Under the pieces are notes generated by a model that saw only the letters and a list, made by a program, of their open reading frames with translations, was not told the origin of the DNA and made no database searches. DNA of 64,000 nt from Nocardioides sp. URHA0020. Lineage in GTDB: Bacteria; Actinomycetota; Actinomycetes; Propionibacteriales; Nocardioidaceae. Positions 1 to 7,469 of the stretch are shown here, one piece after another; within the stretch, counting starts at the first letter, position 1; each line of letters opens with the position of its first letter. The DNA lies in assembly GCF_000620705.1 (NCBI RefSeq), contig NZ_KK211169.1:124001-188000 (forward strand), written 5' to 3'. A program made the position numbers and the translations under genes.

Positions 1-1703
1 GCGTCGAGGTCGATCGCCGGGCCCGCCGTACGACGCGCGGCGACCAGGACGGAGCCCGCCGGGTGCTCGCGCAGGTAGACCAGGGTGTCGTCGTCGACGT
101 ACGCCCAGCGCAGCCCACCGCGACGCAGCGCCTCCTCCTCGGTGCGCAGCCGGGCGAGAGCGGCGTACGTCGCCAGGGTGTCGTCGTCCCAGCTGTCGGG
201 GTCGGCCCACGGGAAGGGGCGCCGGGAGTCCTCGCCGTTGACGCCCTCGAGGCCGATCTCGTCACCGGCGAAGAGCATCGGGACCCCGGGCATCGTGAAC
301 TGCAGCCCCACGGCGACCCGGTGCGTCTCGCCCGAGCCGGTCACGGTGCGGATCCGGGCGCTGTCGTGGGAGCTCAGGATGTTCCACGAGCAGGTGGAGG
401 CGCGCCAGCCGTAGCGGCCCTGCCACTCGCGCAGGCTGCGCACGACGGCCTCCCCGGCACGCCGCGGCGCGGGGACCGGCCGGCCGAAGGCCCGCGCGGG
501 CGACTCGGGGTCGCGCAGCCACGACCAGATCGGCCAGGAGAAGCCGGAGTAGTTCATGGTGCCGTGCCAGCCGTCGCCGTCGACGTCGGAGGAGGCGTCA
601 TGGTTGTGCTCGCCGATCACGAACGCGTCGGGACGCTCGGCCTCCGCGGTACGTCGTACCAGCCGAGCCACCTCGTGGTTGACGTCGATCGCGCCGAGCC
701 GGCCGGTCATGTTGGCCACGTCGACCCGCCAGCCGTCCAGGTTGAAGGGCGGCCGCAGCCAGCGCGCGACGACCGAGTCCGGCCCGTCGACCATCGCGGC
801 TCGCAGCGCGGGGTCGGCGTGGTTGAGCTTGGGCAGGGTGCCGTGGCCCATCCAGCACTCGTAGTGCCCGGTCGGCAGGAAGTAGTAGAACGACCTGGCG
901 GGCGCGCCCTCGACGTCACGCGCGGCGACGAACCACTCGTGCGTGTCACCGGTGTGGTTGGTCGTCAGGTCGCCGAGGATCCGCCAGCCGCGCTCGTGCA
1001 CCGCGGTCGCGAGCCGCACGTAGGCCTCGTCACCGCCGAGCAGCGCGTCGACGGTCTCGAAGGTCGAGGCGTTGTAGCGGTGGTTGCTCTCGCCCGGGAA
1101 GACGGGGGTCGTGTAGACGACGCTGACCCCGATGTCGGCGAGGTGGTCGAGGTGCTCGGTGGCGCCGTCGAGGTCGCCGCCGAAGAACTGGAGCGGGGTC
1201 CGGGGGTCGGCACCCTCGAAGACCACGACGTCGTCCCACTCCGCCGGCACCGCCCAGTCGGGCATCGGCCGGTCGGCGGCCGCACCCGAGCGGGCGAACC
1301 GGTCCGGGAAGATCTGGTAGACCACGGCGTCACGGGCCCAGTCCGGCGGCGGCTTGTAGGAGCTGACCCGGAAGTCGAAGGCGTCGGGCGGGTCGTGCTC
1401 GACCGTCCCGACAGCACTCACCCAGCGCTGGCTGCCGCCGCCGTCGAGCAGGAACCGGTAGTTGGTGACCGGGTTGTGCACCGGCAGCGAGGCCTGCCAC
1501 CAGACCACGTGCTCGTCGCTGGAGGCCACGGTGCAGGGGTGGTACGTCGGCTCGGCGTCGTACGTCGTGCGCACCCACACCTGCTCGACCGGGTCGGTGA
1601 TGTCGGTGCGCAGCCGCACGGTCACGATCGAGCCGGGCGCGGGGGCCTCGACGTCGACGTACGTCGGGGAGCCGTCGTGGTGCGGCTCGCGGAGGTGGCT
1701 CAT
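1..1703 (-). CDS. GH13 alpha-glycosidase (neopullulanase/cyclomaltodextrinase type), 3' end cut by window
   Basis: Hydrolyses alpha-glucosidic bonds in maltodextrins or related glucans, judged by family. 567 residues are visible. An N-terminal beta-rich domain (about 1-115) of the kind found in maltogenic amylases and neopullulanases precedes the TIM barrel. Barrel motifs are visible: DLTTNH at 245-250, nucleophile Asp328 in GWRVDVANM, acid/base Glu365 in VIGEHNHD, and Asp447 in SSHDSAR, so the catalytic triad is complete. No signal peptide is seen, so the enzyme is probably cytoplasmic. The ATG at 1703 overlaps the soxR stop (ATGA), implying translational coupling, which is an unusual partner for a redox regulator. 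The C-terminal domain lies beyond base 1. The family is clear; the exact substrate is not. Confidence 0.9.
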   Translation of the reverse strand, partial: MSHLREPHHDGSPTYVDVEAPAPGSIVTVRLRTDITDPVEQVWVRTTYDAEPTYHPCTVASSDEHVVWWQASLPVHNPVTNYRFLLDGGGSQRWVSAVGTVEHDPPDAFDFRVSSYKPPPDWARDAVVYQIFPDRFARSGAAADRPMPDWAVPAEWDDVVVFEGADPRTPLQFFGGDLDGATEHLDHLADIGVSVVYTTPVFPGESNHRYNASTFETVDALLGGDEAYVRLATAVHERGWRILGDLTTNHTGDTHEWFVAARDVEGAPARSFYYFLPTGHYECWMGHGTLPKLNHADPALRAAMVDGPDSVVARWLRPPFNLDGWRVDVANMTGRLGAIDVNHEVARLVRRTAEAERPDAFVIGEHNHDASSDVDGDGWHGTMNYSGFSWPIWSWLRDPESPARAFGRPVPAPRRAGEAVVRSLREWQGRYGWRASTCSWNILSSHDSARIRTVTGSGETHRVAVGLQFTMPGVPMLFAGDEIGLEGVNGEDSRRPFPWADPDSWDDDTLATYAALARLRTEEEALRRGGLRWAYVDDDTLVYLREHPAGSVLVAARRTAGPAIDLD

Positions 1704-2149
1704 GTCGTCCTTCGTCGGTGGGGCTCCAGGAAGACCGGGCCGGGTCCTCCCTCGGCGGCGGTGTCGTCGGGGTTGGTGAGGGCGCAGGTCCTCAGGCTCA
1801 GGCAGCCGCAGCCGATGCAGCCGTCGAGCCGGTCGCGCAGCCGCTCGATCCGCTCGATCTGCTCGTCGAGCCGCGGTCGCCAGGCCTTGCTGAGGCGGTG
1901 CCAGTCGGACTTCGTCGGCGCCCGACCGTGGGGCAGGGTCTCCAGCGCCTCACCGATCTCCTCGAGGCTGAGCCCGACGCGCTGCGCCGTACGGATGAAC
2001 GCGACGCGACGCAGCGTCGACTGCTCGTAGCGGCGCTGGTTGCCCGCCGTGCGCACCGAGGCGATCAGGCCCTTGGACTCGTAGAAGCGGATCGCCGACG
2101 TCGCCACGCCGGCCCGCTCCGCGAGGTGGCCGATCGTCACGTGCGTCAT
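1700..2149 (-). CDS. soxR: Redox-sensing MerR-family regulator SoxR
   Basis: MerR-family activator whose [2Fe-2S] cluster senses redox-cycling compounds. The N-terminal winged helix begins MTHVTIGHLAERAG. A dimerisation helix follows, and the C-terminal cluster motif CIGCGCLSLRTC gives the four cysteines in the C-x2-C-x-C-x5-C spacing diagnostic of SoxR. The protein is 149 residues, normal for the family. The ATG at 2149 is chosen because it starts the conserved helix; an in-frame ATG at 2173 would add eight non-conserved residues. A SoxR-box-like sequence lies 19 bp upstream (2168-2185), so autoregulation is likely. In actinobacteria SoxR typically controls quinone reductases and monooxygenases; here it is co-transcribed with a glycosidase. 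Confidence 0.93.
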   Translation of the reverse strand: MTHVTIGHLAERAGVATSAIRFYESKGLIASVRTAGNQRRYEQSTLRRVAFIRTAQRVGLSLEEIGEALETLPHGRAPTKSDWHRLSKAWRPRLDEQIERIERLRDRLDGCIGCGCLSLRTCALTNPDDTAAEGGPGPVFLEPHRRRTT

Positions 2150-2167
2150 GGGACCAGGGTCGCCGAA

Positions 2168-2185
2168 CCTCAAGCATCCTTCAAG
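2168..2185 (-). promoter_or_regulatory. SoxR-box-like operator
   Basis: CCTCAAG-CATC-CTTCAAG resembles the classical SoxR box CCTCAAG-N4-CTTGAGG, with two mismatches outside the spacer. It sits just upstream of the soxR start, as expected for autoregulation. No binding data are available. Confidence 0.5.
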
Positions 2186-2230
2186 TTCACGTGCACCCGG
2201 CGCGCCCGGGTCGTCGCGCCGGCGGCGACA

Positions 2231-2248
2231 TCTAGAACGTGTTCTAGA
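2231..2248. promoter_or_regulatory. KstR-like palindromic operator
   Basis: TCTAGAAC-GT-GTTCTAGA is a perfect inverted repeat with 8-bp arms. Its core TAGAACGTGTTCTA fits the published mycobacterial KstR consensus TnnAACnnGTTnnA. It ends 20 bp before the GTG start of the SDR gene at 2269. A second match lies before the aldehyde dehydrogenase at 7470. The controlling TetR-family protein is not in this window. Confidence 0.6.
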
Positions 2249-2268
2249 TGTGCGGTAGCGTCCGCGCT

Positions 2269-2994
2269 GTGACTGAGCCCACCTCTCCCCGCGTCGTCGT
2301 CATCACCGGAGCTGCCTCCGGGATCGGCTACGCCACCGCCGAGCTGTTCCGCGACCTGGGCGACACCGTCTACGGCCTCGACATCAACCCGACGGTCCCC
2401 GACGGCGTGACGTACGTCGAGTGCAACGTCGCCAGCAAGGCGGCGGTCGACTCGGCCATCGAGACCTGCGCCGCGTCGGGCCGGATCGACGTGCTGGCCA
2501 ACATCGCGGGGATCGTGCAGTTCGGCCGGATCGAGACGGTGACCGAGGACGAGTGGGACCGGGTGCACTCGGTGGACCTCAAGGGCCCGTTCTTCATGGT
2601 CCAGGCCGCGCTCCCGCACATCCGCGCCGCCAAGGGCACGATCGTCAACGTCTCCTCCGTCGCCGGCAACGCGCCGCAGCCCTACGCCACGGCGTACGCC
2701 GCCGCGAAGGGCGGACTGACCCAGTTCAGCCGGGCGCTGGCGCTGGAGCTCTCGCCCGAGGGCATCCGGGTCAACGTGATCTGCCCCGGCACCGTCGACA
2801 CCCCGATCGTCGAGCAGGTCTTCCACAAGCTCACCGACGACCTCAACACCCGGGTCGCCGACCGGCTGATGATGATGCTGCCGGGCGGCGCCATCAAGCC
2901 CTCCGAGATCGGCGACACCGTCGTGTGGCTCGCCTCGCCGTCGGCCCGGATGATCACCGGTGCCGTGATCGCGCACGACGGTGGCATGAGCTGA
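2269..2994 (+). CDS. SDR-family NAD(P)-dependent oxidoreductase
   Basis: Classical short-chain dehydrogenase of 241 residues that oxidises or reduces a hydroxyl/keto pair with NAD(P). It has the cofactor loop TGAASGIG near the N-terminus, NIAG in strand 4, a catalytic Ser in the NVSSVAG segment, and Tyr/Lys in AYAAAK. The GTG at 2269 is preferred because the upstream in-frame ATG at 2248 falls inside the operator palindrome. No clear Shine-Dalgarno is seen, so the message may be leaderless. The KstR-like operator suggests control with lipid or steroid catabolism; the substrate is unknown. The gene stands alone between soxR (divergent) and the tRNA. Confidence 0.85.
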   Translation: MTEPTSPRVVVITGAASGIGYATAELFRDLGDTVYGLDINPTVPDGVTYVECNVASKAAVDSAIETCAASGRIDVLANIAGIVQFGRIETVTEDEWDRVHSVDLKGPFFMVQAALPHIRAAKGTIVNVSSVAGNAPQPYATAYAAAKGGLTQFSRALALELSPEGIRVNVICPGTVDTPIVEQVFHKLTDDLNTRVADRLMMMLPGGAIKPSEIGDTVVWLASPSARMITGAVIAHDGGMS

Positions 2995-3045
2995 CGCTGG
3001 CCCGACCCGTAACATGTGGCCTCGCCGTGGGCTCGCCGACGGCTC

Positions 3046-3118
3046 GCCGCGTTAGCTCAGCTGGTAGAGCTCCCGCCTTGTAAGCGGACGGTCAGGAGTT
3101 CGAGTCTCCTACGCGGCT
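3046..3118 (+). tRNA. tRNA-Thr (anticodon TGT)
   Basis: Full cloverleaf. The acceptor GCCGCGT (3046-3052) pairs with ACGCGGC (3111-3117); the D-arm is GCTC/GAGC; the anticodon loop CTTGTAA (3077-3083) gives anticodon TGT; the T-arm is AGGAG-TTCGAGT-CTCCT. One C-A mismatch closes the anticodon stem. CCA is not encoded. No integrase or second copy of the 3' end was noticed nearby. Confidence 0.95.
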
Positions 3119-3231
3119 CCGCCCGATCCGCCCAGTCCGTGGCCGGCCCAGCGCTCACAGGATCCGCACAGGTCGTCCATCGAGACCGCCCAGCGACGCG
3201 GCGGACAGTTGCCTTCGAACCAGGAGGCACC

Positions 3232-4644
3232 GTGACCGACACGACCGCGCTGACCGCGCACCCGATCCCACCCCCGGCGACGACCGTCCGCTCGCCGGCG
3301 CGGGCGGACGCCGCCGTACGCACCGCGTCCGCGCTCCTGCTGTGGGCCGGGCTGCTCCTGGTGACGTACTGGTGGGTGGCCGACGGCGGCATCCAGGACC
3401 TGGGCGGCTGGGAGACGGGGCTGACCTCGGTCGGTCGGCAGACCGGTCTCGTCGCCTCCGTGCTGCTGCTCGCGCAGGTCGCCCTGATGGCCCGCATCCC
3501 GGTCCTCGAGCACGCCTTCGGCCAGGACCGCCTGGCCCACCTGCACCGGCTGGTCGGCTTCACCTCGTTCAACCTCATGCTCGCCCACGTCGGACTGATC
3601 ACCTGGGGCTACGCCGCCGGCGACCTCGGTCAGGTCCCGCGCACGTTCTGGGACCTGACGGTCGACTACCCCGGCATACTGCTCGCGCTCGTCGGCACGC
3701 TCTGCCTGGTGCTCGTCGCGGTGACGAGCGCCCGTGCCGCCCGTCGGCGACTGCGCTACGAGTCCTGGCACCTGCTCCACCTCTACGCGTACGTCGGGGT
3801 CGGGCTCGCGCTGCCGCACCAGCTGTGGACCGGGGCGCAGTTCATGTCGTCCACCGCCCGCACGGTCTTCTGGTGGGCGGCCTGGGGGTCGGTCGTGGTC
3901 GCGGTGCTGGTCTGGCGCGTGGGGCTGCCGGTGGCCCGCAACCTGCGCCACGACCTGCGCGTCGAAGCCGTGGTCCCCGAGGGGCCGGGTGTCGTCTCGG
4001 TCTACCTGACGGGACGGCGCCTGGACCGGTTCCCGGCCGAGGCCGGGCAGTTCTTCCTGTGGCGCTTCCTGGGCCGTCCCGGGTGGACGCGCGCCAACCC
4101 CTACTCCCTGTCGGCGGCGCCGGACGGCCGTCGGCTGCGGATCACCGCGCAGGCCGTGGGAGACGGCAGCGCCGCGCTCGCGACCCTGCGGCCCGGCGGC
4201 CGGGTCTTCGTCGAGGGCCCGTACGGCCGACTCTCGGCCCGGGCCCGATCGCGGCGCAAGGTCGCCCTGGTCGGCGCCGGCGTCGGCATGGCGCCGATCC
4301 GGGCGCTCGCGGCCGGGCTCGACTACGCACCCGGCGAGGCGGTGCTCGTGCACCGCTACCGCGACCAGCCGCTCTTCGCCGCGGAGATCGCCCAGCTCGC
4401 GCGCGACCGCGGTCTGAGGGTGCTGGCCCTGCCCGGTCGCCGCCGTGCGCCCGGGTCCTGGACCGGAGGCACGACCACCGGCCCCGCCTCCGACCTGGAC
4501 GCCCTGCGCACCTGGATCCCCGACATCGCCGAGCGCGACGTCTACCTCTGCGGCCCTGCGGCGTGGGCCGACCTGGTCCGCGCCGACCTCCAGCTCGCCG
4601 GGCTCCCGCCCGAGCGACTCCACCTCGAGACCTTCGGATGGTGA
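3232..4644 (+). CDS. Ferric-reductase-like transmembrane oxidoreductase with FAD/NAD(P) domains
   Basis: Membrane flavocytochrome of 470 residues expected to pass electrons from NAD(P)H through FAD and haem across the membrane. About six hydrophobic helices span roughly 30-235. His105, His119, His180, His183 and His196 are candidate haem ligands, as in ferric reductases and NADPH oxidases. The C-terminal ferredoxin-reductase module has NPYSLSAAP (289-297, FAD), GAGVGMAP (348-355, nucleotide) and CGP near 440. The GTG at 3232 is chosen because AGGAGG lies at 3222-3227. The FMN-binding protein starts 4 bp after the stop and apbE follows, so the three form one operon. Confidence 0.88.
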   Translation: MTDTTALTAHPIPPPATTVRSPARADAAVRTASALLLWAGLLLVTYWWVADGGIQDLGGWETGLTSVGRQTGLVASVLLLAQVALMARIPVLEHAFGQDRLAHLHRLVGFTSFNLMLAHVGLITWGYAAGDLGQVPRTFWDLTVDYPGILLALVGTLCLVLVAVTSARAARRRLRYESWHLLHLYAYVGVGLALPHQLWTGAQFMSSTARTVFWWAAWGSVVVAVLVWRVGLPVARNLRHDLRVEAVVPEGPGVVSVYLTGRRLDRFPAEAGQFFLWRFLGRPGWTRANPYSLSAAPDGRRLRITAQAVGDGSAALATLRPGGRVFVEGPYGRLSARARSRRKVALVGAGVGMAPIRALAAGLDYAPGEAVLVHRYRDQPLFAAEIAQLARDRGLRVLALPGRRRAPGSWTGGTTTGPASDLDALRTWIPDIAERDVYLCGPAAWADLVRADLQLAGLPPERLHLETFGW

Positions 4645-4648
4645 CCTC

Positions 4649-5167
4649 GTGAAGAAGATCGTCCTCGCCTTCGCCGGCACCGTGTCGGTGATCGTGCTCC
4701 TCTTCGGGTACGACACCTCCACGGCCGGTCCCATGGCCACCACCTCGCAGACCTCGGTCATCAGCGGCGGTGCCACCACGGCACCGTCCGGCAGTGACTC
4801 GTCGGGCAGTGACTCGTCGGGCAGTGACTCGTCCGGCAATGCGTCCTCCGGCTCGGACTCCTCCGGCAGCGGCTCGACCGGAGCCTCGCAGTCGAGCACG
4901 GTCACCGGTGACGTCGCCCAGACCCGGTGGGGACCGGTCCAGGTCGAGCTGACACTCGACGGAGACACGATCTCGGACGTGTCGGTCGTGCAGTACCCCA
5001 ACGGCAACGGCAAGGACCAGGAGATCAACTCCTACGCCCTGCCGATCCTGGTGCAGGAGACGATCGACGCGCAGAGCTCGGACATCGACATGGTCAGCGG
5101 CGCGACCGTCACCAGCGTCGGCTACCAGCAGTCGCTGCAGAGCGCGATCGACCAGGCGTCGACGTGA
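4649..5167 (+). CDS. FMN-binding domain protein (flavinylated by ApbE)
   Basis: Small extracytoplasmic electron carrier of 172 residues. It has an N-terminal signal/anchor (KKIVLAFAGTVSVIVLLF), then a Ser/Gly-rich linker with repeated GSDSS units (about 47-82). The FMN_bind domain (about 85-170) contains DMVSGATVTS at 147-156; Thr153 of SGAT is the expected site of covalent FMN attachment. The GTG at 4649 begins the hydrophobic segment. The neighbouring ApbE supplies the modification and the upstream membrane protein is the probable electron donor. Terminal acceptor unknown. Confidence 0.85.
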   Translation: MKKIVLAFAGTVSVIVLLFGYDTSTAGPMATTSQTSVISGGATTAPSGSDSSGSDSSGSDSSGNASSGSDSSGSGSTGASQSSTVTGDVAQTRWGPVQVELTLDGDTISDVSVVQYPNGNGKDQEINSYALPILVQETIDAQSSDIDMVSGATVTSVGYQQSLQSAIDQAST

Positions 5168-5928
5168 GCGAGCCGACCTGGCGGGCGGTCGAGCAGATCA
5201 TGGGCCTGCCCGTGAGCATCGCGCTGCGCGGACGCCACGCGGGCTCGGCTGCCGGCAACGCGGCGTGGGCGGCGGTCGTCGCCGACCTGCGCACGGTCGA
5301 CCGCGCGTTCAGCACCTATCGGACCGACTCCTGGATCTCCCGGCACAACGCCGGCGAACTCCTCGACCCGCCGCCGGAGGCCGCCGAGGTGCTGGCGCTG
5401 GCCGAGGCGGCGCGGCGCGAGTCCGACGGTGCGTTCGACGTACGCCGCACCGGTCGCGGACCGGTCGGCTCCCTCGACCTCGACGGGGTCGTGAAGGGAT
5501 GGGCGGTCCAGCGGGCCGCTGCACGACTGCGCGACCTGGACGACACCGATTCCTGCCTGTCCGGGGGCGGCGACCTGGTGTGCTGGACCGCGGAGCCGGA
5601 CGGTGCGCCGTGGCGGATCGGCATCGAGGATCCCCTGGACCCCCGGGGCGTGATCGCCCGGCTGCCGGTCAGCCGCGGGGCGGTGGCGACGTCGGGGAGG
5701 GTCCACCGGGGCGACCACATCGTCGACGCCCGCACCGGGCGGCCGCCCGTCGGCGGTCCCGTGTCGGTGACGGTCGTCGGCGCGGAGCTCGCCCAGGTCG
5801 ACATCGACGCGACGGTGGCCTTCGCCCAGGGCGGGCGGGCCGTGGCCTGGCTGCGGGCCCGACCCGACCACGCCGGGCTCGTGGTGTGGGGCGACGGCCG
5901 GGTCGAGACCTGGAGGTCGGCCGCCTAG
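5164..5928 (+). CDS. apbE: FAD:protein FMN transferase ApbE
   Basis: Transfers FMN from FAD onto a Thr of a target protein, here most likely the FMN-binding protein immediately upstream. 254 residues with typical ApbE features: MGLPVSIAL near the N-terminus, DLDGVVKGWAV, the SGGGDL nucleotide segment, and ATSGRVHRGDHIVDARTG toward the C-terminus. No signal peptide is seen, unlike many proteobacterial ApbE proteins, so modification may precede export or the protein may be anchored another way. The GTG start overlaps the previous stop by 4 bp (GTGA). The gene ends tail-to-tail with the DUF305 gene in a shared CTAG. Confidence 0.9.
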   Translation: MSEPTWRAVEQIMGLPVSIALRGRHAGSAAGNAAWAAVVADLRTVDRAFSTYRTDSWISRHNAGELLDPPPEAAEVLALAEAARRESDGAFDVRRTGRGPVGSLDLDGVVKGWAVQRAAARLRDLDDTDSCLSGGGDLVCWTAEPDGAPWRIGIEDPLDPRGVIARLPVSRGAVATSGRVHRGDHIVDARTGRPPVGGPVSVTVVGAELAQVDIDATVAFAQGGRAVAWLRARPDHAGLVVWGDGRVETWRSAA

Positions 5929-6503
5929 GACCCGGCGAGCATCGACCGCATGTGCGCGATCTCCGCGGTCTGGGAGGTCACGATCGAGCGAGCGAGGGCG
6001 ACGGCGGCGCCGTACTGGCCGCCCTCGATCTCGGTCTTCGCCATCTCGACGGCGCCCTCGTGGTGCGCGATCATCATCCGCAGCCACATCGCCTCGAAGC
6101 GGTCGGGAGCGGCGCCGTCGAGCTCGGCGAGGTCGTCGTCTCCCATCATGTCGCTGTCCGTCGAGCCGCTGGCCATGCCGCCCATCGGGTGCCCGTCGTC
6201 CGGCACCTTCTCGCCCCACTTCTCGAGCCAGCCGGTCATCTCCTCGATCTCGGGCGCCTGCGCGGCCTTGATGTCCTGGGTCAGCTCGGCGAGCTCGGGG
6301 CTGAGGTCGCGGCCCTCGGTCATGTCCACCATGAGCAGCGCCTGCTCGTGGTGCGCGATCATGTCGCTCGCGAAGGCCACGTCGGCGGAGCTGTGGCCCG
6401 TCGTGCCCGAGGAGCTCGCGGGCTCGTCGCTGCCGCAGCCGACGAGCCCGGCGCCCGCCAGGGCCAGCAGGAGGACGACGGCGGCCGATCGACGGGTGGG
6501 CAT
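5925..6503 (-). CDS. DUF305 family lipoprotein
   Basis: Exported lipoprotein of 192 residues with a lipobox-like LVGCGS near residue 23. It has two DUF305 helical repeats, each carrying the characteristic DMIAHHEQA or MMIAHHEGA motif. A Met/Gly/Asp-rich segment (DDGHPMGGMASGS, then DSDMMGDDD) separates them. DUF305 proteins are ferritin-like and are often linked with copper or other metal handling; the His and Met content agrees with that, but no function is proven. It is convergent with apbE and not part of that operon. Confidence 0.88.
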   Translation of the reverse strand: MPTRRSAAVVLLLALAGAGLVGCGSDEPASSSGTTGHSSADVAFASDMIAHHEQALLMVDMTEGRDLSPELAELTQDIKAAQAPEIEEMTGWLEKWGEKVPDDGHPMGGMASGSTDSDMMGDDDLAELDGAAPDRFEAMWLRMMIAHHEGAVEMAKTEIEGGQYGAAVALARSIVTSQTAEIAHMRSMLAGS

Positions 6504-6555
6504 GCCTCCACGGTAGGTCAGCCGCGGTGGCGCGTCGGGGGGCGAAGGTCCCGAG

Positions 6556-7407
6556 TCAGCGCAGCCGTCGGACCTCGAAGCCCATCGGCGGTGCGGCGAT
6601 GGCGTCCTGGGCGGCGACGAGCTGGATCTCGCGGGTGCCGGCCGCGATGGTGGCCTCGAGGACCGCGTAGACCGACGACGTGGTGCGGGCCAGTGCCTCG
6701 GCCGCCGAGCCCGTCGTGCGCAGGTGGGCGAGGTAGAGCGCCGCCGTCACGTCGCCACACCCGTTGGGCGCGATCGGGAGCAGCGGCGTCTCGACGGCCC
6801 ACGCGCCCTCGTCGGAGACGGCGAGCACGTCGAGCCGCCCGTCGGGGACGTCGCCGTGCAGCACGCTGGTGACCAGCACGTCGCGTGGCCCGCGCGCGCG
6901 TACGTCGTCCACGGCGTCGAGGATCTCGTCGAGCGTGGTCGTCGTGCGGCCGGCCAGGAAGTCGAGCTCGAAGTGGTTGGGCGTGACGATGTCGGCCTGC
7001 GGCACCACGGTGTCGCGCATGAACTCCGGGATGCCGGGCCGCACGAACATGCCGCGCCCGACGTCGCCCATCACCGGGTCGCAGCAGTAGACGGCGTCCG
7101 GGTTGAGCTCCTTCACCCGGGCGACGGCCTCGAGGATGATGCCGCCGACCGCGGGGTCGCCCTGGTAGCCGGACAGCACGGCGTCGGCCTCGCCGAGCAC
7201 GCCACGGTCGTCGATCCCGGCGATCACCTCGCGCACGTCCTCGGGGGCGAGCAGCGGGCCGCGCCAGGCGCCGTACCCGGTGTGGTTGGAGAAGTGCACC
7301 GTGAGCACCGGCCAGACCTCGTGACCGAGCCGCTGGAGCGGGAAGACCGCGGCGGAGTTGCCGACGTGGCCGTAGGCGACCGAGGACTGGATGGACAGGA
7401 TCTTCAC
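6556..7407 (-). CDS. pdxY: Pyridoxal kinase PdxY
   Basis: Phosphorylates pyridoxal (vitamin B6 salvage) to pyridoxal 5'-phosphate in the cytoplasm. 283 residues of the ribokinase superfamily, matching PdxY length. It has the N-terminal SIQSSVAYGHVGNSAA substrate loop, YCCDPVMGD in the middle, ADIVTPNHFELDFLAG and the GCGDVTAALY anion-hole/catalytic motif near residue 213. It is transcribed away from the aldehyde dehydrogenase gene; the 62-bp divergent spacer holds the second KstR-like site. Confidence 0.93.
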   Translation of the reverse strand: MKILSIQSSVAYGHVGNSAAVFPLQRLGHEVWPVLTVHFSNHTGYGAWRGPLLAPEDVREVIAGIDDRGVLGEADAVLSGYQGDPAVGGIILEAVARVKELNPDAVYCCDPVMGDVGRGMFVRPGIPEFMRDTVVPQADIVTPNHFELDFLAGRTTTTLDEILDAVDDVRARGPRDVLVTSVLHGDVPDGRLDVLAVSDEGAWAVETPLLPIAPNGCGDVTAALYLAHLRTTGSAAEALARTTSSVYAVLEATIAAGTREIQLVAAQDAIAAPPMGFEVRRLR

Positions 7408-7446
7408 GGCTCCATCCTCTCGTGACCGGCGCCTGTACGAGCAAAC

Positions 7447-7460
7447 TAGAACGGGTTACA
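7447..7460. promoter_or_regulatory. KstR-like operator upstream of gabD2
   Basis: TAGAACGGGTTACA fits TnnAACnnGTTnnA, the same pattern as the palindrome at 2233-2246. It ends 9 bp before the ATG at 7470, so a bound repressor would overlap the start region. It is less symmetric than the first site. Confidence 0.5.
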
Positions 7461-7469
7461 TTTTTGGGC

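Noticed and set aside
63..2030. Long open frame on the plus strand opposite the GH13 and soxR genes.
   Set aside because: High-GC antisense shadow: the minus strand carries intact GH13 and SoxR motifs while the plus translation is low in recognisable domains.
2248..2268. ATG 2248 as SDR start.
   Set aside because: It overlaps the operator palindrome and adds non-conserved residues before the Rossmann strand; GTG 2269 fits better.
3046..3118. Integration site of a mobile element at tRNA-Thr.
   Set aside because: No integrase and no repeat of the tRNA 3' end was noticed in the flanks.
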